DNA from: JAWKVD01 sp041398225
GTDB taxonomy: Bacteria > Pseudomonadota > Alphaproteobacteria > Caulobacterales > Hyphomonadaceae
DNA: 64,000 nt
Reading direction: 5' to 3'
Assembly (NCBI GenBank): GCA_041398225.1
Contig: JAWKVD010000015.1
Span: 1-64,000, forward strand
A program made the position numbers and the translations under genes. Shown here piece after piece: positions 53,013 to 63,508 of the stretch. The notes under the pieces were generated by a model, which was not told the DNA's origin, did no database searches, and was given only the letters and a program-made list of their open reading frames with translations. The first letter of the stretch is position 1; every line of letters starts with the position of its first letter.

Positions 53013-53602
53013 AGGGTCGTGAACCAGAACAGGCCGCCCATCACAACGACGCTTGCGCCCATCAGGACAAGGGCGGTCCTCAACCGGAAACGCATGGTCA
53101 GGAACAGGACGAACCCCGCCACCGCCATCAGCAGGATCACCCCGGCGATTGCGTCGATCAACAGGCGCCACGCGCTTCCGGCGTGCTCGCCGCGATGCAG
53201 CTCGTTCAACACCCCGACCGTGTCCTGCGTCTCGACATAGACGGACGTTTCGCCCGTCGTCAGGTCGGCCACCAGGTCGGATCGCCCTCGAGCCCCCAGA
53301 AGGTTCACATAGAGTTCGTTCCCGGAAACGTCGCCGCTCCGATAGGCGCCCACGACGGGCGCTTTCGCGCGGGCGATCTCCGCGAGCGCTTCACCGGGAT
53401 CGTCGGCCGCCTTCACGCGCGACAGCTCCTCTGGCGCCAGCTGGAAGCGCGCTTCCCTGGGCTCCGGAGGCGCGCCCTGCAGAAGCCCCGGATGATTGAG
53501 CAGAACGCCCGTGCCGGCGAAGAAGATCAGCGCCAGAAACGAGAAGGCCGACAGATAGCCATGCCAGTTTCGGCACAGGCGATAGAAGCTTGCTCGGGTC
53601 AA
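53009..53602 (-). CDS. PepSY-associated transmembrane protein
   Basis: A 197-residue inner-membrane protein. Its helix 1 (FSFLALIFFAGTGVLLNHPG, about 21-40), periplasmic PepSY-like part (ELYVNLLGARGRSDLVADLT, LNELHRGEHAGSAW) and two C-terminal helices mirror the protein at 22379. His residues flank both membrane regions. It overlaps the ApbE::DUF2271 gene by four bases. A role in electron delivery to the flavin-bearing periplasmic partner is inferred from this repeated pairing. Confidence 0.85.
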   Translation of the reverse strand: MTRASFYRLCRNWHGYLSAFSFLALIFFAGTGVLLNHPGLLQGAPPEPREARFQLAPEELSRVKAADDPGEALAEIARAKAPVVGAYRSGDVSGNELYVNLLGARGRSDLVADLTTGETSVYVETQDTVGVLNELHRGEHAGSAWRLLIDAIAGVILLMAVAGFVLFLTMRFRLRTALVLMGASVVVMGGLFWFTTL

Positions 53603-53643
53603 TCGTCGGCTCGCACTCTTGTTCTACATGACCGCGACCGGAG

Positions 53644-53933
53644 TCAGGTCGTCTCCAGACTGCGTATCCGGTCGCGATATGCGATGCAGGCCTCGATATA
53701 TCGCCGGTACATGGCCGGATCGACATCCTCGCTTTCGCAACAGGGCAGGAGAAGCGTCCCCTCGGACGTGAAATTGCCGTCCCAGGACATCAGCCGCCCA
53801 TCGTCGAACGTGCGGTCGTAGGTCGTCAGCTTGGCGTCCGGCATGGCGTCGAAATAGGCGCACAGATTGACGCCCGTTTCGCTCATCTCCTCGAACGGCG
53901 CTTCGGCCTCGAAATTCCAGTCGGGCTCCGTCA

Positions 53934-53934
<1 letters not shown>
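53644..53934 (-). CDS. hypothetical 96-residue protein downstream of the amidohydrolase
   Basis: Begins MTEPDWNFEAEAPFEEMSET; its ATG overlaps the amidohydrolase stop (TAATG), so it is translated with that gene. Acidic, with no signal or membrane segment. A cysteine pair in LLLPCCESEDVDP and several Trp/Tyr are visible. I do not recognise the family. It may be a small partner or chaperone of the exported amidohydrolase. Confidence 0.65.
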
Positions 53935-55409
<1,475 letters not shown>

Positions 55410-55459
55410 CGGCGATCCACGCCCTTGGCCCGGTCCCGGTCACCCTTGCGAACCCACAT

Positions 55460-55838
55460 GCTTCTCTCCCCGTATCTGTATCGAGTTATATCGCCCAGTC
55501 TGCGCTGGCCGCGACATGGTAGACAATACAACGCCTGCATTGGAAGGATCTGTTTCCCCCGCTCGGGAAATAACCGTTACTTGATCGGGCGGTAACGTTC
55601 GCGGAGCGTTACGCTGCGGCTCATCCGCGCCGCAGGCGCGTCCCCTGGGGTTCGGAAGGCGCCGGCCAGCCGCGCGCTCGGGCGTGTGTCCGGTTTTTCG
55701 ATCCGGTGTGTCTACCCATCGACCGAGCCGAGATCCTTAGGGCAGATTCACATATTGCGGCACTTGCGTGTCATAAACCCTTCGCACGATGTCATTACCG
55801 ACCGGACCGGGTTGGCCCTGACCGCGGAGGCGTGCGCC
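55460..55838. other. intergenic region between divergent amidohydrolase and sigma genes
   Basis: About 380 bases without a convincing gene. The only clear structure is the repeated GTAACG/CGTTAC palindrome at 55575-55612. A frame continues upstream of the sigma factor start but has no family similarity and no start signal. Confidence 0.5.
55575..55612. promoter_or_regulatory. triple CGTTAC/GTAACG operator-like array
   Basis: CGTTAC (55575-55580), GTAACG (55592-55597) and CGTTAC (55607-55612) alternate in orientation. The last two form GTAACGTTCGCGGAGCGTTAC, a near-perfect palindrome with nine-base arms and one mismatch pair. It is closer to the leftward amidohydrolase start (about 120 bases) than to the sigma gene. 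The binding protein is unknown. Confidence 0.5.
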
Positions 55839-56342
55839 ATGGCGTCCGATGGCCCGCTCTCCGCAGCTGATCGGGCGGGCCTGCTTCGGTATCTGGTGCG
55901 GCGAACGCGGGATCGCGAATTGTCCGAAGACCTGGCGCAGGACGTCATGGTGCGTCTGATCGCGTTCATGGCGCGCGAACGTGTCGAGAAGCCGCGCGCG
56001 CTCGCATTCCGCATCGCCGACAACCTCATGATCAACGCGTTCAGGCGTCGCCGGATACGCGGCGAGGTGGCGCTGGTGGAGGATGTCGGAGCGCCGCCGG
56101 CCGAGGAAGACCTCAAGGCCCGTGAAGACCAGCGACTGGCGGCCTTGCGCGAGGCGATTGAACGCCTGCCGCCCAAGCGTCGCGAGGTTCTGATCCGTCG
56201 CCGTCTCAGGGGGCAAAGCCACCGCGAGATTGCCGAGGCCATGGGGCTCTCGGCTGCGGCGGTCGAAAAGCACGTTGTGCGCGCGATGGCGTCGCTGCGG
56301 GCGGACCTCGACGACCTGCTCCGGAAGGAGCTTCGGGAATGA
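55839..56342 (+). CDS. FecI-like ECF sigma factor
   Basis: About 167 residues from ATG 55839 (MASDGPLSAADRAGLL); upstream sequence in the same frame lacks sigma features. Region 2 has LVRRTRDRELSEDLAQDVMV and FRIADNLMINAFRRRR; region 4 has LPPKRREVLIRRRLRGQSHR and AAVEKHVVRAMASLRADL. It overlaps the FecR gene by four bases, the usual FecI-FecR pairing. It should activate the TonB receptor gene at 57460 when the receptor signals through its STN domain and FecR. Confidence 0.9.
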   Translation: MASDGPLSAADRAGLLRYLVRRTRDRELSEDLAQDVMVRLIAFMARERVEKPRALAFRIADNLMINAFRRRRIRGEVALVEDVGAPPAEEDLKAREDQRLAALREAIERLPPKRREVLIRRRLRGQSHREIAEAMGLSAAAVEKHVVRAMASLRADLDDLLRKELRE

Positions 56343-57361
56343 ACGTGAGCGGCAAGAAGACCTACGAAGACCGGCTGGCGGACATCCGCGAGGAGGCGGC
56401 CCGCTGGGCCGAGCGCGAAGCCTGCGGCCCGCTCGACGACGACGAACGCGCCCGCCTCAACCGCTGGATCGCCGACAGCCCGGCGAACGCCCTTGAACTG
56501 GATCTGGCGCGCTCCTTGCGGGATTCCTCGGAGCTGGAAATTGCGCTGTCGATCGTCGACTCCGAATTGCGTCAGGCACGGCGGCGGCCGCGGTTCAGCT
56601 GGTTCACGCCGCCGCCCGCGTTTATCGGCGCTGCGGCTGCGGCGCTGGCCCTGCTGGTCATGGCGCCGCTGCTTGGCGTCCATTTCCCCTGGATGGGCGA
56701 GCGCGCGCCGTCGACCATCACCTTCACCACCCTGAACGGCCAGCCGCGCATCGAGCGACTGGCGGACGGCAGCGTGCTCGAACTCAACGGCGGCACGCAG
56801 GTCGCCGTAAATCTGAAGCGGAACGTACGCGAGATCGAAGTCATCGCGGGCGATGCGGTGTTCAGCGTCGCCAAGGACCCGGACCGACCCTTTGTCGTGG
56901 AGGCTGGACGCACGCGTGTGACCGCGCTCGGAACGGTGTTCTCGGTCAACCGGTTCGATGCATCGACTGTCGTCTACGTCATCGAGTCCCGTGTCCGCGT
57001 CGACAGCCTTCAGGTAAGCGGCCGATCGGTCACGGCGGCGGCTGGCACGCGGATCGAGGCGGACGACTCCCAGACGTTGCAGGTCACGAATTTCGAGCCG
57101 GACAGTTCGTTCGACTGGCGCGAAGGCTGGATCGACACCCCCTCGATCACGCTGGTCGATCTGGCGCAGCTCATCGAGCGTCGAACCGGCGAGCGCATCG
57201 TTCTGGCCGACGCCGTGCGAACGCGCACCGTCTCCGGGCGCTTCAGGATCGACGATCCGGCGACGACGCTTCAGCGCATCGCCCTCGTTCTCGGCCTTGA
57301 GATTCAGGCCACTCGGTCCGGCGTGATCATCTCGCCGGCCGTCGTCGGTTCGCCTTCATAG
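56339..57361 (+). CDS. FecR-type anti-sigma/signal transducer
   Basis: A 340-residue inner-membrane protein. The cytoplasmic N-terminus (DUF4880-like: EEAARWAEREACGPLDDDER, LNRWIADSPANALELD) would bind the sigma factor. One membrane helix (about 100-122) follows, then the periplasmic FecR domain (IERLADGSVLELNGGTQVAV, GDAVFSVAKDPDRPFVVEAG). The C-terminal STN/DUF4974-like piece is SGRFRIDDPATTLQRIALVL. It carries the signal from the TonB receptor to the sigma factor. Confidence 0.92.
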   Translation: MNVSGKKTYEDRLADIREEAARWAEREACGPLDDDERARLNRWIADSPANALELDLARSLRDSSELEIALSIVDSELRQARRRPRFSWFTPPPAFIGAAAAALALLVMAPLLGVHFPWMGERAPSTITFTTLNGQPRIERLADGSVLELNGGTQVAVNLKRNVREIEVIAGDAVFSVAKDPDRPFVVEAGRTRVTALGTVFSVNRFDASTVVYVIESRVRVDSLQVSGRSVTAAAGTRIEADDSQTLQVTNFEPDSSFDWREGWIDTPSITLVDLAQLIERRTGERIVLADAVRTRTVSGRFRIDDPATTLQRIALVLGLEIQATRSGVIISPAVVGSPS

Positions 57362-57459
57362 AAACTTCACCAAAAAAAACGTCCGGACTTCGCCCCTCCG
57401 CGTGTCTTGTGAGCATCGAAGCTGCGAGGCCCAAGGCCCGCGACAGAGGGGCGACGTTG

Positions 57460-60455
57460 ATGACCATGACATCTGGAAAGCGCGGCGTGATGTCGTCAGC
57501 CGCGGCGGCGGCCTTGTTGTTCGTTGGCGTGGCGGCGTCCATTCCGGTCGCGAACGCGCAGGTCGAGGAAAGCACCGTCACGGTCGATATCACCGCGCAG
57601 CCGCTTGCGTCCGCCCTGCGTGATTTCTCCCGGCAAACGGGCATCGAGGTCATCGCCGCTCCGGAAATGCTTGAGGGCGTAACGGCGGGCAAGGTCTCCG
57701 GGCGCATGTCGCCGCTCGATGCGCTTACGCGCATGATCGGAACCGCCGCCCTGGCGCCGCGCCTCGAGAAAGGCGCCGTGGTTCTGGTGCGCACCACCGC
57801 GCAAGCGGGTCAGCCGGTGCGGGCGAGCTATGCCGGCCCCCAGCAGAGCCCGCCGGCCGCGCCGGAGCCGGCCGCCGCTGAGCCCGTCCGCGAAAGCGTC
57901 GTCGTCACCGGCTACCGCAAGTCCTTCGCGAACAGCCTCGAACTGAAGCGCAATGCCAATCAGGTGATCGATGTGATCTCCGCCGAGGAGATCGGCCAGT
58001 TCCCCGACCAGAACGTCTCCGAAGCGATCCAGCGCGTCACTGGCGTGCAGATCACGCGCAACAATGGCGAGGGTGAAAGCGTCAACATTCGCGGCCTCAG
58101 CGCCAACTTCACGCGGGTCGAGATCGACGGCCGCTCGACGAACGTCACGATCGACAGCGCCAACCCCGATCGCGCCAGCGTTCTCTCGGTCTTCGCCTCC
58201 GACCTCTACAGCACGATCGAGGTCGTCAAATCGCCGACCGCCGCCGATGTCGAAGGCGGCGTTGGCGGCATCGTCCGCCTGAAGACGCCGAACCCGCTGG
58301 AGATCGGCACGCTGCGGTGGGGCCTGCAGGCCGGCGTTTCGCAGGCCGATCAGCGCGAGGACGCCGAACCTCGCTGACCGGGTTCTACTCCAATGTTCTC
58401 GCCGATGGCCGCGTCGGCGTGCTTCTGGCGGGAACGTACGAAAAGCGCGACCGCTCCCTGCAGAAGCTCGAAGAGAATATCGGCTGGCAGACGGTCGACG
58501 CCGGCACGCTCCTGGACTCGAGCGACCCTGACCTTGCCGCGCTGATCGGCGCCGCCTATCCCGGCCGCCCGCGTCAGGAACAACGCTCGGGAAGCGCGGA
58601 CAAGCTGAACCTCAACGCCAAGATCCAGTACGCGGCGACGGACACGCTCGAACTGTCGCTCAACGGCTTCTACACCGAGGAGTCGCGCGACGAAGACCGG
58701 GCGCGCATCCAGGTCGACTTCAGCCGCGGGCGGCTGCGCGACGGCGCGCTTGATGCGTCAGGCGAGACGCTGACCGAGGGCAGGTTCGACCGCCAGCGCG
58801 TCGACATGCTGAACTTCACGCGCCTCGCCGACATCGAAACCGTCGGAGCCACGGGCGGCTTCGAGTGGGACCCGGACAACTGGAAAGTCGAAGGCGAGCT
58901 GTCCTATTCCTCCAGCGAGGAGAATTTCAGGGAGTGGCGCGCATCGACGCGGGTGAACCGCGACGGCGTGGGCGGCTACAGCATCACAGCCGATCCGCAA
59001 TATCCGGTCGTCGACACCCCGGCGACGATGGCGGACCCCGCAAGCCTGTCCATCCAGAACCTCGATTTCCAGCGCCGCATCATCTCGCTGGATGAATCGG
59101 CGGCGAAACTGGACGCGGAACGTCAGCTCGGCTCCGGCTTCATCTCATCGGTCAAGTTCGGCGGGCGCTTCTCATCCGCCGAATACGACCGCAAGCAGGG
59201 GCAGGTGGCCAGCCCGGATGCGGGCGGCCTCACCTATGCCGACGGCGAGCCCGGCTTCGTGCTGGATGGAAGCTTCGCACAGGACTTCGCGCCCGCCGGT
59301 ATTCTGAACATGTGGCCGACGGTCGATCCGCGCCCCTTCTACGAAGCGCACCCCTCTACCGACACATTCGTGTTCGACGACGAGAACCTATGGACGATCA
59401 CCGAGGACACTTCCGCGATCTACGGCATGGCGAATTTCAGCGCCGATACGGGCGCCTTGTTCCTGCGAGGCAATGCCGGCGTGCGCGGCGTGCAGACGAA
59501 ATATTCCGGTCAGGGCAGGGTCAACATCCAGTCGACGATTCTTCCCGACGAGTTCGATCCGGACGGCAACGACGAAGTGTTTCTCGACGACCAGCCTTCG
59601 ATCGATCGCGACTACACGGAATGGCTTCCCTCCTTCAACGTCGTCGCCTCGGCTCACGACGGAGCGCCCTTCCAGGTGCGCGCCGCCATTTCCCGCGCGC
59701 TCTCGCGCCCGACGATCAACGAGATCAATCCCGGCGTCGAAGTGAACACGGATGACGGCGACATCGTGCGCGGCAACCCGGCGCTCGATCCGTTCACGGC
59801 CTGGCAGTACGACCTCGGCTTCGAATACTACTTCACCGGCGACAAGGAGGGCGGCCTCACCGCGACCCTGTTCCACAAGGACGTCAAGAACTTCATCGCC
59901 CCGGTTACGTACAGCGAGACGACAGCGTTCCCGCAGGTCGGCCTGCCCGAGCAGACCTATCTCGTCTCCACCTTCAAGAACGGCGGCGAGGCGACCATTC
60001 AGGGCGTCGAAATCGGCGTCCAGACGCCGTTCACCTTCCTGCCGGGCTTCTGGCGCGACTTCGGCGTCTACGCCAACTACACCTACACGGACTCCGAATT
60101 CGTCGACGACAACGGAAACGCGTTCAGATTCCCCGGCGCGTCGGAGAACGCCTACAACCTCGTGGCCTACTACGAGCGCGGCGGGTTCTCGGGGCGCCTC
60201 GCCTACGCCTTCCGCAGCGACTTCCTGCAAACGACGTCCGGCAACGCCGACGGATCGAACGCGATCTACGGAGAAGAGCAGGGGCGTCTCGATCTCGGCC
60301 TGCGCTACCGGTTCGAAAACGGCCTCCGGCTCTCCTTCGATGCGCTCAACCTCACCGAGGAGCAGGCCTACACCTACTACGACAGAGCGGACCGCTATCA
60401 GTCGCTGGATGTCGAAGGCCGCATCTACACGGTCGGCCTGGGATGGGTGTTCTAG
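57460..60455 (+). pseudogene. STN-type TonB-dependent receptor (TonB-Xanth-Caul type), frameshifted near 58365
   Basis: From ATG 57460, with other starts possible upstream. The signal peptide ends VANAQ; an STN signalling domain (about 35-95: VDITAQPLASALRDFSRQTG, GRMSPLDALTRMIG) follows. The plug shows the TonB-Xanth-Caul pattern ISAEEIGQFPDQNVSEAIQR and NIRGLSANFTRVEIDGR. The frame breaks at GACGCCGAACCTCGCTGA; one added base restores EPSLTGFYSNVL. The barrel then runs to TVGLGWVF, about 999 codons. The STN domain plus adjacent FecI/FecR mean substrate-induced expression. Two secreted phosphoesterases downstream suggest a phosphorylated organic substrate. The single-base lesion may be a sequence error. 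Confidence 0.9.
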
Positions 60456-61981
60456 TGCGGTCGCTGGCGTCGTTATTCGCGAGCGTCCTCGCGGCGGCCT
60501 TGTGGCTCACCGGCGCGGCGCTCGCCCACCAGGGCGAGAACGTCCCGCCCTGGCAGGCCGCCACGGACTGGCCGGATCGCATCGTCACGACGGTGATGGA
60601 CGATCCCGCGACCAGTTTCGCGGTGACCTGGCGTACCGACGACAGCGTCGGTCGAACCCTCGCCCAGATCGTCAAGGCCAGCCCGGATACGCGCTTTGAC
60701 ATCGGCGCCGAAACCGTTCCGGCGGAAACCGAAGCGCTGAATCTCGCCCACTTCGTCACGCCCGATGGCGTCGCCGACTATCTTGAGAATGCGCAGCTCG
60801 GCGTCACGCATCATCATTCGGTTGTCTTCCGCGATCTCGATCCGGACACTCTCTATGCGTTCCGCGTGATGGGCGCGCGCGGCAATTGGAGCGAATGGTT
60901 CCAGATCCGCACAGCGCCCAGATCCGGGCCGTTCTCCTTTGTTTATATGGGAGACGCGCAGCAGGGCGTGCGCACGCATTGGGCGCGGGTCATTCGCATG
61001 GCCCATGAGGTCGATCCCAAGGCGCGCTTCTTTCTGCACGCCGGCGACCTCGTTCAGAACGGACCGTCGGATCATGACTGGGGCGGCTGGTTCTCGGCCG
61101 GGTCCTATCTTCATGCCCAGATCGCGACGCTGCCGGTCATCGGCAATCACGATCACATGCGGGTCGTCACGGAAGACGGGCGGGGCCCGCGCGTGCCGAC
61201 GCCGATGTGGCGGGCGCAGTTCACCCTGCCGGTCGACAAGAGCCTGCCGGAAGACCTGCGGGAACTCGTGTTCGCGGTTCACTATTCGCCGGATCTCGAC
61301 ATCTTCGTTCTCGACTCCACCCCGTCGAAATTCAATCTCGAAGGCGGATACAAGGTCCAGTCCGCCTGGCTGAAGAAACAACTGGCCGCAAGCAAGGCGC
61401 GCTGGAAAATCGTCACCATGCATCACCCGTACTTCTATCCGCTCGATCTCGGCGGACGGGAGGATGCGGCGAAGGAGATGCGCGAGGCCTATGCTCCGGT
61501 CATCGAGCGTGGCGATGTCGACCTCGTATTGACCGGCCACATTCACTTCTACAGCCGCGCGTCGACCCCGGCCGGCGGCAAGGCGCCGCCTGCGGGCGCC
61601 GCTGGCGGGCGCGCCATGACGGGCGACCCGCGCGCGGTCGGCACGATGTATGTCGTGTCCGCGGCCGCCGCCTCTCAGGACAATGTTGTCGCGCCAGGTC
61701 TCGTCCAGAGCGGCCTAGGAGACGGCGCGCCGGACGATGGCGGCCTGTCCGTCGATCGCGTGGCCGAGAACACGCCGATGTTCCAGACCATTGACATCGA
61801 CGGCCCCAAACTGACGCTCAAGGCCTACATGGCCACGGGCGATATCTACGACGCCTTCACCCTTGAGCAGGTCGACGACGGCAAGCGCACAATTCTTGTC
61901 GATGGCCCGGCCGCCTCCGGGGACACCCGCCTCTTTGAACAGAACACTGGCCCTTACAGGAACTGGTATGACCTTCAATAA
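60443..61981 (+). CDS. purple-acid-phosphatase-like metallophosphoesterase 1
   Basis: A 512-residue exported enzyme; the signal peptide ends ALAHQ, and the start overlaps the receptor stop. An N-terminal Fn3-like domain (FAVTWRTDDSVGRTLAQIV, LDPDTLYAFRVMGARGNWSE) precedes the catalytic domain. All five metallophosphoesterase motifs are visible: FVYMGDAQQG, FLHAGDLVQNG, VIGNHDHM, TMHHPYFYPL and VLTGHIHFYSR. This is the domain order of purple acid phosphatases, using a two-metal centre. It cleaves phosphate esters in the periplasm or outside. It is a paralogue of the next gene. Confidence 0.9.
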   Translation: MGVLVRSLASLFASVLAAALWLTGAALAHQGENVPPWQAATDWPDRIVTTVMDDPATSFAVTWRTDDSVGRTLAQIVKASPDTRFDIGAETVPAETEALNLAHFVTPDGVADYLENAQLGVTHHHSVVFRDLDPDTLYAFRVMGARGNWSEWFQIRTAPRSGPFSFVYMGDAQQGVRTHWARVIRMAHEVDPKARFFLHAGDLVQNGPSDHDWGGWFSAGSYLHAQIATLPVIGNHDHMRVVTEDGRGPRVPTPMWRAQFTLPVDKSLPEDLRELVFAVHYSPDLDIFVLDSTPSKFNLEGGYKVQSAWLKKQLAASKARWKIVTMHHPYFYPLDLGGREDAAKEMREAYAPVIERGDVDLVLTGHIHFYSRASTPAGGKAPPAGAAGGRAMTGDPRAVGTMYVVSAAAASQDNVVAPGLVQSGLGDGAPDDGGLSVDRVAENTPMFQTIDIDGPKLTLKAYMATGDIYDAFTLEQVDDGKRTILVDGPAASGDTRLFEQNTGPYRNWYDLQ

Positions 61982-63467
61982 ACACGTTGCGGCCCTGGCC
62001 CTGTTGCTGTCCTCCATCGCGCTGGCGGTGAGCCAGCCGGCCCAGGGGCAGTCCACCGTCGAATCCTCCACCGTGCGGCCGGTCTGGCAGCTGCCCTCGG
62101 TCTGGCCGGACCGCATCGTGGCGACGATATCGGCCGATCCGGCCACCAGCTTCTCGGTCACCTGGCGCACGGACGAGACGGTCGGCGTCGCGATCGCTGA
62201 AATCGCCCCCGCAATTCACGAAGCCCGGTTCGATCTGTCTGCGGACACCGTGAACGCGACCGCCGAACTGATCGATCCCACCCTCGTCAGCCGCGAGGGC
62301 GATGTCCGCCGCATCGTGCAGAACGCTGGTCTTCGGCCGGTCGCCTATCACTCGGTCACGTTTTCGGGTCTCAAGCCGGATACGCTGTACGCCTACAGGG
62401 TGCGCGGCGCGCCCGGCGCGTGGAGCCCCTGGCGTCAGATCCGCACGGCGCCGCTCGACGGCCCGTTCACCTTCCTGTTCTTCGGCGACTCGCAAACGGG
62501 CATCCGCTCGCACATCACGCGCACGTTCGACGAGGCGGTGCGCGTCGCGCCGAACGCGCGCTTCGCGATGCATGGCGGGGATCTGGTCAACACGGCCGAG
62601 TACGACAAGGAGTGGGCCGAGTGGTTCCAGGCGCTTGGCGCCTTCGCGCAAACGGTTCCGCAACTGCTTTCGCCGGGCAACCACGACTATTTCAACTTCG
62701 CCGCGGACGATGTCGAGGACGACAAGCTGTTCATCTCGCCGCGCGCGGTGACGCATTTCTGGCGCGCTCAGTTCGAACTCCCCACCGAAGCGGGTCTTCC
62801 GGCCGACCTGCAGGAAACCGTCTACGACGTGCGCTACACCAAGGATGTGCACGTATTCTCGATCGACTCGTCCGGCGTCGATTTTGACCGGCAACTGGAA
62901 TGGCTGGCCAAGTCTCTGGACGCCTCCGACGCCACCTGGAAAATCCTCTACATGCACCATCCGCTCTACTCGTTCGTGGGCGGACGGGAACACCCCGCGC
63001 ACAAGGAAAGGCGGCTTGCGATCAACAAGATGCTGAAAGCGCATCACGTCGATCTCATCCTCACCGGTCACCGTCATTCCTACCAGCGCGGCGAGATCGG
63101 CAAGAATGTCGCCAGCCTGCCGGCGGATACGGCGCGAAAGATCGATACGCTGTTTCTCATCACCGCGACGACGACCAAGCGCGGCCAGAGCAAGGCGGAC
63201 GGCTGGGAACGCTTCTCGCGGGAGACCGGCGGAACCTACAAGCTGCGCCGGTACGCCGACAACATTCCGCTCTTCGTCGTCTTCGATGTCGATGGTCCCT
63301 CGCTCTCGGCGCGCGTCCTGGATGCGACGGGCGGCGAGTACGACGCCTTCCACCTGAGCAAGAATCCCGGCGGCGGTCTGACCATCGTGGACGGTCCCTC
63401 GGCGGCGGGCGCGACGCTGACCTTCGACAACACCGCGACCTACAAAGCCTGGGACGATCTCCGCTGA
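61968..63467 (+). CDS. purple-acid-phosphatase-like metallophosphoesterase 2
   Basis: About 499 residues from ATG 61968, overlapping the previous stop by 14 bases. The signal peptide is MTFNKHVAALALLLSSIALA. It has the same plan as gene 1: Fn3-like domain (SFSVTWRTDETVGVAIAEIA, LKPDTLYAYRVRGAPGAWSP) and catalytic motifs FLFFGDSQTG, AMHGGDLVNTA, LSPGNHDYF, YMHHPLYS and LTGHRHSYQRG. The shared WPDRIVxTxxxDPATSFxVTW openings show tandem duplication. Differences around the active site suggest the two have different substrates. Confidence 0.9.
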   Translation: MTFNKHVAALALLLSSIALAVSQPAQGQSTVESSTVRPVWQLPSVWPDRIVATISADPATSFSVTWRTDETVGVAIAEIAPAIHEARFDLSADTVNATAELIDPTLVSREGDVRRIVQNAGLRPVAYHSVTFSGLKPDTLYAYRVRGAPGAWSPWRQIRTAPLDGPFTFLFFGDSQTGIRSHITRTFDEAVRVAPNARFAMHGGDLVNTAEYDKEWAEWFQALGAFAQTVPQLLSPGNHDYFNFAADDVEDDKLFISPRAVTHFWRAQFELPTEAGLPADLQETVYDVRYTKDVHVFSIDSSGVDFDRQLEWLAKSLDASDATWKILYMHHPLYSFVGGREHPAHKERRLAINKMLKAHHVDLILTGHRHSYQRGEIGKNVASLPADTARKIDTLFLITATTTKRGQSKADGWERFSRETGGTYKLRRYADNIPLFVVFDVDGPSLSARVLDATGGEYDAFHLSKNPGGGLTIVDGPSAAGATLTFDNTATYKAWDDLR

Positions 63468-63508
63468 GGGCCTATCGGCCCCTTGGCGCGGTTGGGTGAG
63501 ATCGCGGG

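Noticed and set aside
61857..63353. A 498-codon open frame on the minus strand opposite phosphoesterase 2
   Set aside because: Antisense shadow; the plus strand has all metallophosphoesterase motifs in order.
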